A stretch of DNA of 7,630 nucleotides. Source: Nitrospirae bacterium GWC2_57_9 (GTDB lineage Bacteria; Nitrospirota; UBA9217). Below the pieces are notes generated by a model, which had not been told where the DNA came from, made no database searches, and was given only the letters and a program-made list of their open reading frames with translations. Of this stretch, positions 5,346 through 7,630 are shown one piece after another; within the stretch, counting starts at the first letter, position 1; every line of letters begins with the position of its first letter. The translations under genes and the position numbers were made by a program. The DNA lies in assembly GCA_001805085.1 (NCBI GenBank), contig MHEA01000143.1, positions 1 through 7,630 on the forward strand. The letters are read 5' to 3'.

Positions 5346-6683
5346 TCACCCCTTGAGCGACGACAGGGACTGCGAGCACGCCGCATCAGCACAAATCGCG
5401 GCCCGGGCATCGCCGACCACATAGAGGGACCCCGTTATCAGGATCAGGTCGTCGGCCTCTGCTTCGGCTCTCGCCTTTTCTATCGCCAGGCCCACGTTGT
5501 CCGCGGTGTTCACGGAGGAATGCACTGCCCGGACCTCCGCAGCGAGGCGGTTCAGCTCCATTGCTCTTGCATAATCAGGGCGGGTTACGATCACCCGGTC
5601 GGCCAAGGGAACCAGCGCAGCAATGATGCCACGGAAATCCTTGTCGCCCAGGATGCCGAGAACGAGGATGAGTCTCCGGTATCCCGGCCTCAATTCCTCG
5701 ATCGCTGCTGCCAGCGTCCTGGCCGAAGCAGGGTTGTGGGCGCCGTCCAGATAGATGTCCGGTCCCTGACATGCCAGTTCGAGCCGTCCTTCCCAGCGGG
5801 CCTCCGCAAGCCCCTTTCGGACCGCCTGGTCGCTCACCACGATGCTCGCTTCACAGAGGCATTCAACTGCTGCGAGGGCCAGACAGGCGTTGTCCACCTG
5901 GTGCCTCCCGAGCATCTGGATAGCGAGGCCGGGGCGGGACATCATGCGGCCTTCATAATCGAATCCGCTTCCCCTCCCCGGGAGCACACGGCTGGCACTG
6001 AAATCCCGGTTGGATCGGTAGATCGGCGCCTGCCTGCTTTTCGCCTCTGCCTCGATGACCTGCAAGACCTCCGGCTGGGCGGCGCCGGTCACCACGGGGA
6101 CGCCGGCTTTAATGATCCCCGCCTTTTCAGCTGCGATCATTTCGAGGGTATCGCCGAGGAACTCGGTGTGTTCCAGGTCGATATTGGTGATGACCGAGAC
6201 AAGCGGCGTGATCACATTCGTCGAGTCAAGGCGGCCGCCCATGCCCACCTCGATCACGGCGATGTCCACCTGTTCCTCGGCAAAGTACGTAAAAGCGAGC
6301 GCCGTGGTCACCTCGAAGAAGGTCGGGTTCAATTCGGCACCTGCTGCGTATCCTTTTCGCACCCGGTCCGCTAGTTCCACGACCTTTTCTTCGGTTATCG
6401 CCGTTCCGTTTATCCTGATCCGCTCCGTGAAGCTCACGAGATGCGGCGATGTGTAGAGGCCGACGCGGCATCCGGCGTTCGCCAGGATGCCGGCGATAAA
6501 TGCCGACGTCGACCCTTTCCCGTTCGTGCCGGCAACGTGGACGCTCCTGAACTTCCGGTGCGGGTCGCCCATGATCTTCATCAAGGCAAGGGTGTTGGCA
6601 AGGGCCAATTTTATCCCATGCTTCTGAAGAGTGTAAAGATACTCTATGGTATCCAGGTATGACTGATCGGGCTGCTTGCTCAT
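5346..6683 (-). CDS. folC: Bifunctional folylpolyglutamate / dihydrofolate synthase FolC
   Basis: The 445-residue product is the normal length for FolC, a cytoplasmic Mur-ligase-family enzyme that joins glutamate to dihydropteroate and/or folates using ATP. Visible landmarks are the P-loop A51-G-T-N-G-K-G-S58, the 'TSPHLVSFTERIRING' block (78-93) that shapes the folate site, 'FEVTTALAF' (123-131), 'VGMGGRLDSTN' (146-156), 'DLEHTEFLG' (169-177), 'AAEKAGIIK' with K187 as the likely carbamylated lysine, 'GRHQVDNACLAL' (259-270), 'WEGRLE' (297-302) and 'DGAHNP' (313-318) at the start of the C-terminal ligase domain. Whether it performs both reactions or mainly one cannot be read from sequence. 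The start at 6683 gives the standard N-terminus and has a modest purine-rich site (AAGAG) upstream. It begins 13 bases after the anti-sigma-like gene and ends at or just before lptD, so the three are probably one operon. Confidence 0.96.
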   Translation of the reverse strand: MSKQPDQSYLDTIEYLYTLQKHGIKLALANTLALMKIMGDPHRKFRSVHVAGTNGKGSTSAFIAGILANAGCRVGLYTSPHLVSFTERIRINGTAITEEKVVELADRVRKGYAAGAELNPTFFEVTTALAFTYFAEEQVDIAVIEVGMGGRLDSTNVITPLVSVITNIDLEHTEFLGDTLEMIAAEKAGIIKAGVPVVTGAAQPEVLQVIEAEAKSRQAPIYRSNRDFSASRVLPGRGSGFDYEGRMMSRPGLAIQMLGRHQVDNACLALAAVECLCEASIVVSDQAVRKGLAEARWEGRLELACQGPDIYLDGAHNPASARTLAAAIEELRPGYRRLILVLGILGDKDFRGIIAALVPLADRVIVTRPDYARAMELNRLAAEVRAVHSSVNTADNVGLAIEKARAEAEADDLILITGSLYVVGDARAAICADAACSQSLSSLKG

Positions 6684-6696
6684 TGTGCTCTTGCTT

Positions 6697-7542
6697 TTAC
6701 GGGGTGGACGTAGTTGGTGCCGAAACGGGCATCGCCGAGGGCGCAGGTGCAGGCGGTGTGCTGTCCACGGCCGGTGTTGCCGATGGTTGCGCGATCTTGG
6801 GCGCCTGCTTCATTTTCATCACAAAGGGGACCGGTTGTGCCGTGGGGAAGGAATCCAGGCGCTTCCGGCTGTAGCTTACTTTTCCGGCCTGTTCTATGCG
6901 CGCAAAAAAAGTGAGCAGTTCTTTGGCCGTCAGATCTCCCGATATCTCGCGCACCGTATCGGTAAACTTCAGCCTCCTGAGCTGGCCGTGCCCCCGCATC
7001 ACGTCGTTGATCGCGAGAACCGAGGCCTCGGTTTCGGGAGTGACCGTTATGATCAGCGGGGCGATCCGCGGCGAGGGAGCTGCCTCGTGCGTCTTCGTCC
7101 CCGCAGTCTGGAGCACCGGTTGCTGGACGGTTGGTTGAAGGGCCGTGCCCGGAGTGGCGGTCGGAGCCGAAGCCTCGGACGGCAGGGATTTCTCGATGTT
7201 CTCGATCTCGATGTCCCGCTGGTTCTGCAGAATATTGACGAAGAGGAGCGTGCCGGCGCCGACGATCAGGAGAAGCCAGAGCGGCCGGTATATCAGCAGC
7301 TTCAATCTCCGCAATCCTGACGCCCCGGCCTTCAGCTTCTGTACCACGCCTTCAGGCGGAGTGATATCCTTCAGCAGCTGCTTCGTGTCGGCTACTTTCT
7401 TCATTGCCTGGAACTCCGAGCGGCAGACCGGGCAGGCATTCAGATGGCGAGCGATGCGTATCTGTTCGTATTTGAACAGGTGGCCCCGCAGGTATTTCGG
7501 GAGCGACCGTCTGGTATAAGTACAGTCTGTTTTCAAGGGCAT
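6697..7542 (-). CDS. Single-pass membrane protein with zinc-finger anti-sigma (ZAS) motif
   Basis: The 281-residue protein (from ATG 7542) has a cytoplasmic part with C7 and the ZAS signature H33-x3-C37-x2-C40 (about 1-85), one membrane segment at about 87-105, a Pro/Ala/Thr/Gln-rich linker (119-162), a compact periplasmic domain (about 163-242) and a disordered Pro/Ala tail (about 243-281). ZAS proteins usually hold an ECF sigma factor inactive and release it upon a signal; the membrane span and outer domain suggest envelope sensing. The domain order resembles zf-HC2 proteins with a C-terminal DUF2275-like region, recalled and not tested. No sigma gene is visible within the 88 bases upstream, so the partner is unknown. 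The start is not certain: the GAGG site sits only 2 bases before ATG 7542, and the frame stays open upstream (an ATG at 7593, a TTG at 7599). Codon and strand context fit an operon with folC and lptD. Confidence 0.82.
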   Translation of the reverse strand: MPLKTDCTYTRRSLPKYLRGHLFKYEQIRIARHLNACPVCRSEFQAMKKVADTKQLLKDITPPEGVVQKLKAGASGLRRLKLLIYRPLWLLLIVGAGTLLFVNILQNQRDIEIENIEKSLPSEASAPTATPGTALQPTVQQPVLQTAGTKTHEAAPSPRIAPLIITVTPETEASVLAINDVMRGHGQLRRLKFTDTVREISGDLTAKELLTFFARIEQAGKVSYSRKRLDSFPTAQPVPFVMKMKQAPKIAQPSATPAVDSTPPAPAPSAMPVSAPTTSTP

Positions 7543-7630
7543 CACCTCAATGTTGATACTTGCGAATATGATATTGCGGATTCCTGCGTGCATTCCCAAT
7601 GCTTCAGACCAAGAAATACAGGCCCGCTCT

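Noticed and set aside
5292..6374. 360-codon open frame on the plus strand opposite folC.
   Set aside because: It is a shadow of the well-conserved folC frame; its residues are rich in R, H, G and P as expected of an antisense artefact.
6676..7320. 214-codon plus-strand open frame opposite the anti-sigma-like gene.
   Set aside because: Arginine- and glycine-rich antisense shadow; the minus-strand frame has a ZAS motif, a membrane segment and a sensible operon position.
7590..7602. Small inverted repeat (GCATT, 3 bases, AATGC) upstream of the anti-sigma-like gene, as an operator.
   Set aside because: Five-base arms occur often by chance and no promoter could be placed around it.
7543..7630. 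Open minus-strand frame ending in a TGA that overlaps the ATG at 7542 (TGATG), as if the 3' end of an upstream sigma-factor gene.
   Set aside because: Only 28 codons are visible, a second frame is also open, the residues do not resemble sigma region 4, and third-position base use is less GC-rich than in the neighbouring genes. It needs sequence beyond the edge.

Overview
The window looks like an ordinary chromosomal segment of a Gram-negative (diderm) bacterium. The evidence is an LPS-transport outer-membrane protein (LptD), a lipobox lipoprotein, an exported thioredoxin and a membrane-anchored LytM/M23 peptidase. Gene content and protein style recall Desulfuromonadales/Geobacter-type or Nitrospirota genomes, but this comes from memory of similar proteins and was not tested. 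No mobile element, CRISPR array, tRNA or rRNA was seen.

Layout: two genes read rightward at the left end, a small orphan lipoprotein (22-372) and a TlpA/ResA-like periplasmic thioredoxin (562-1098) with its own near-consensus promoter. Everything else reads leftward. From the right edge the order is a membrane-spanning zinc-finger anti-sigma-like protein (6697-7542), folC (5346-6683), lptD (3250-5301), cutA (2819-3139), an M23 peptidase (1627-2562) and a cold-shock protein (1202-1408). The two strands converge at about 1100-1200, where a strong hairpin with a T-rich tail on the minus strand ends the cold-shock transcript.

The anti-sigma-like gene, folC and lptD are tightly packed (gaps of 13 and 44 bases or less), so they are probably one operon that continues past the right edge. 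cutA follows after 110 bases and may be read through. The M23 gene and the cold-shock gene each appear to have their own leader. Much of the window serves the envelope: LPS export, peptidoglycan remodelling, periplasmic redox and a possible envelope-sensing regulator.

No clearly new multi-gene system is visible. The items most worth a second look are a canonical four-run G-quadruplex motif in the cold-shock mRNA leader, a long bulged inverted repeat between cutA and the M23 gene, and the anti-sigma-like gene placed directly upstream of folC-lptD.
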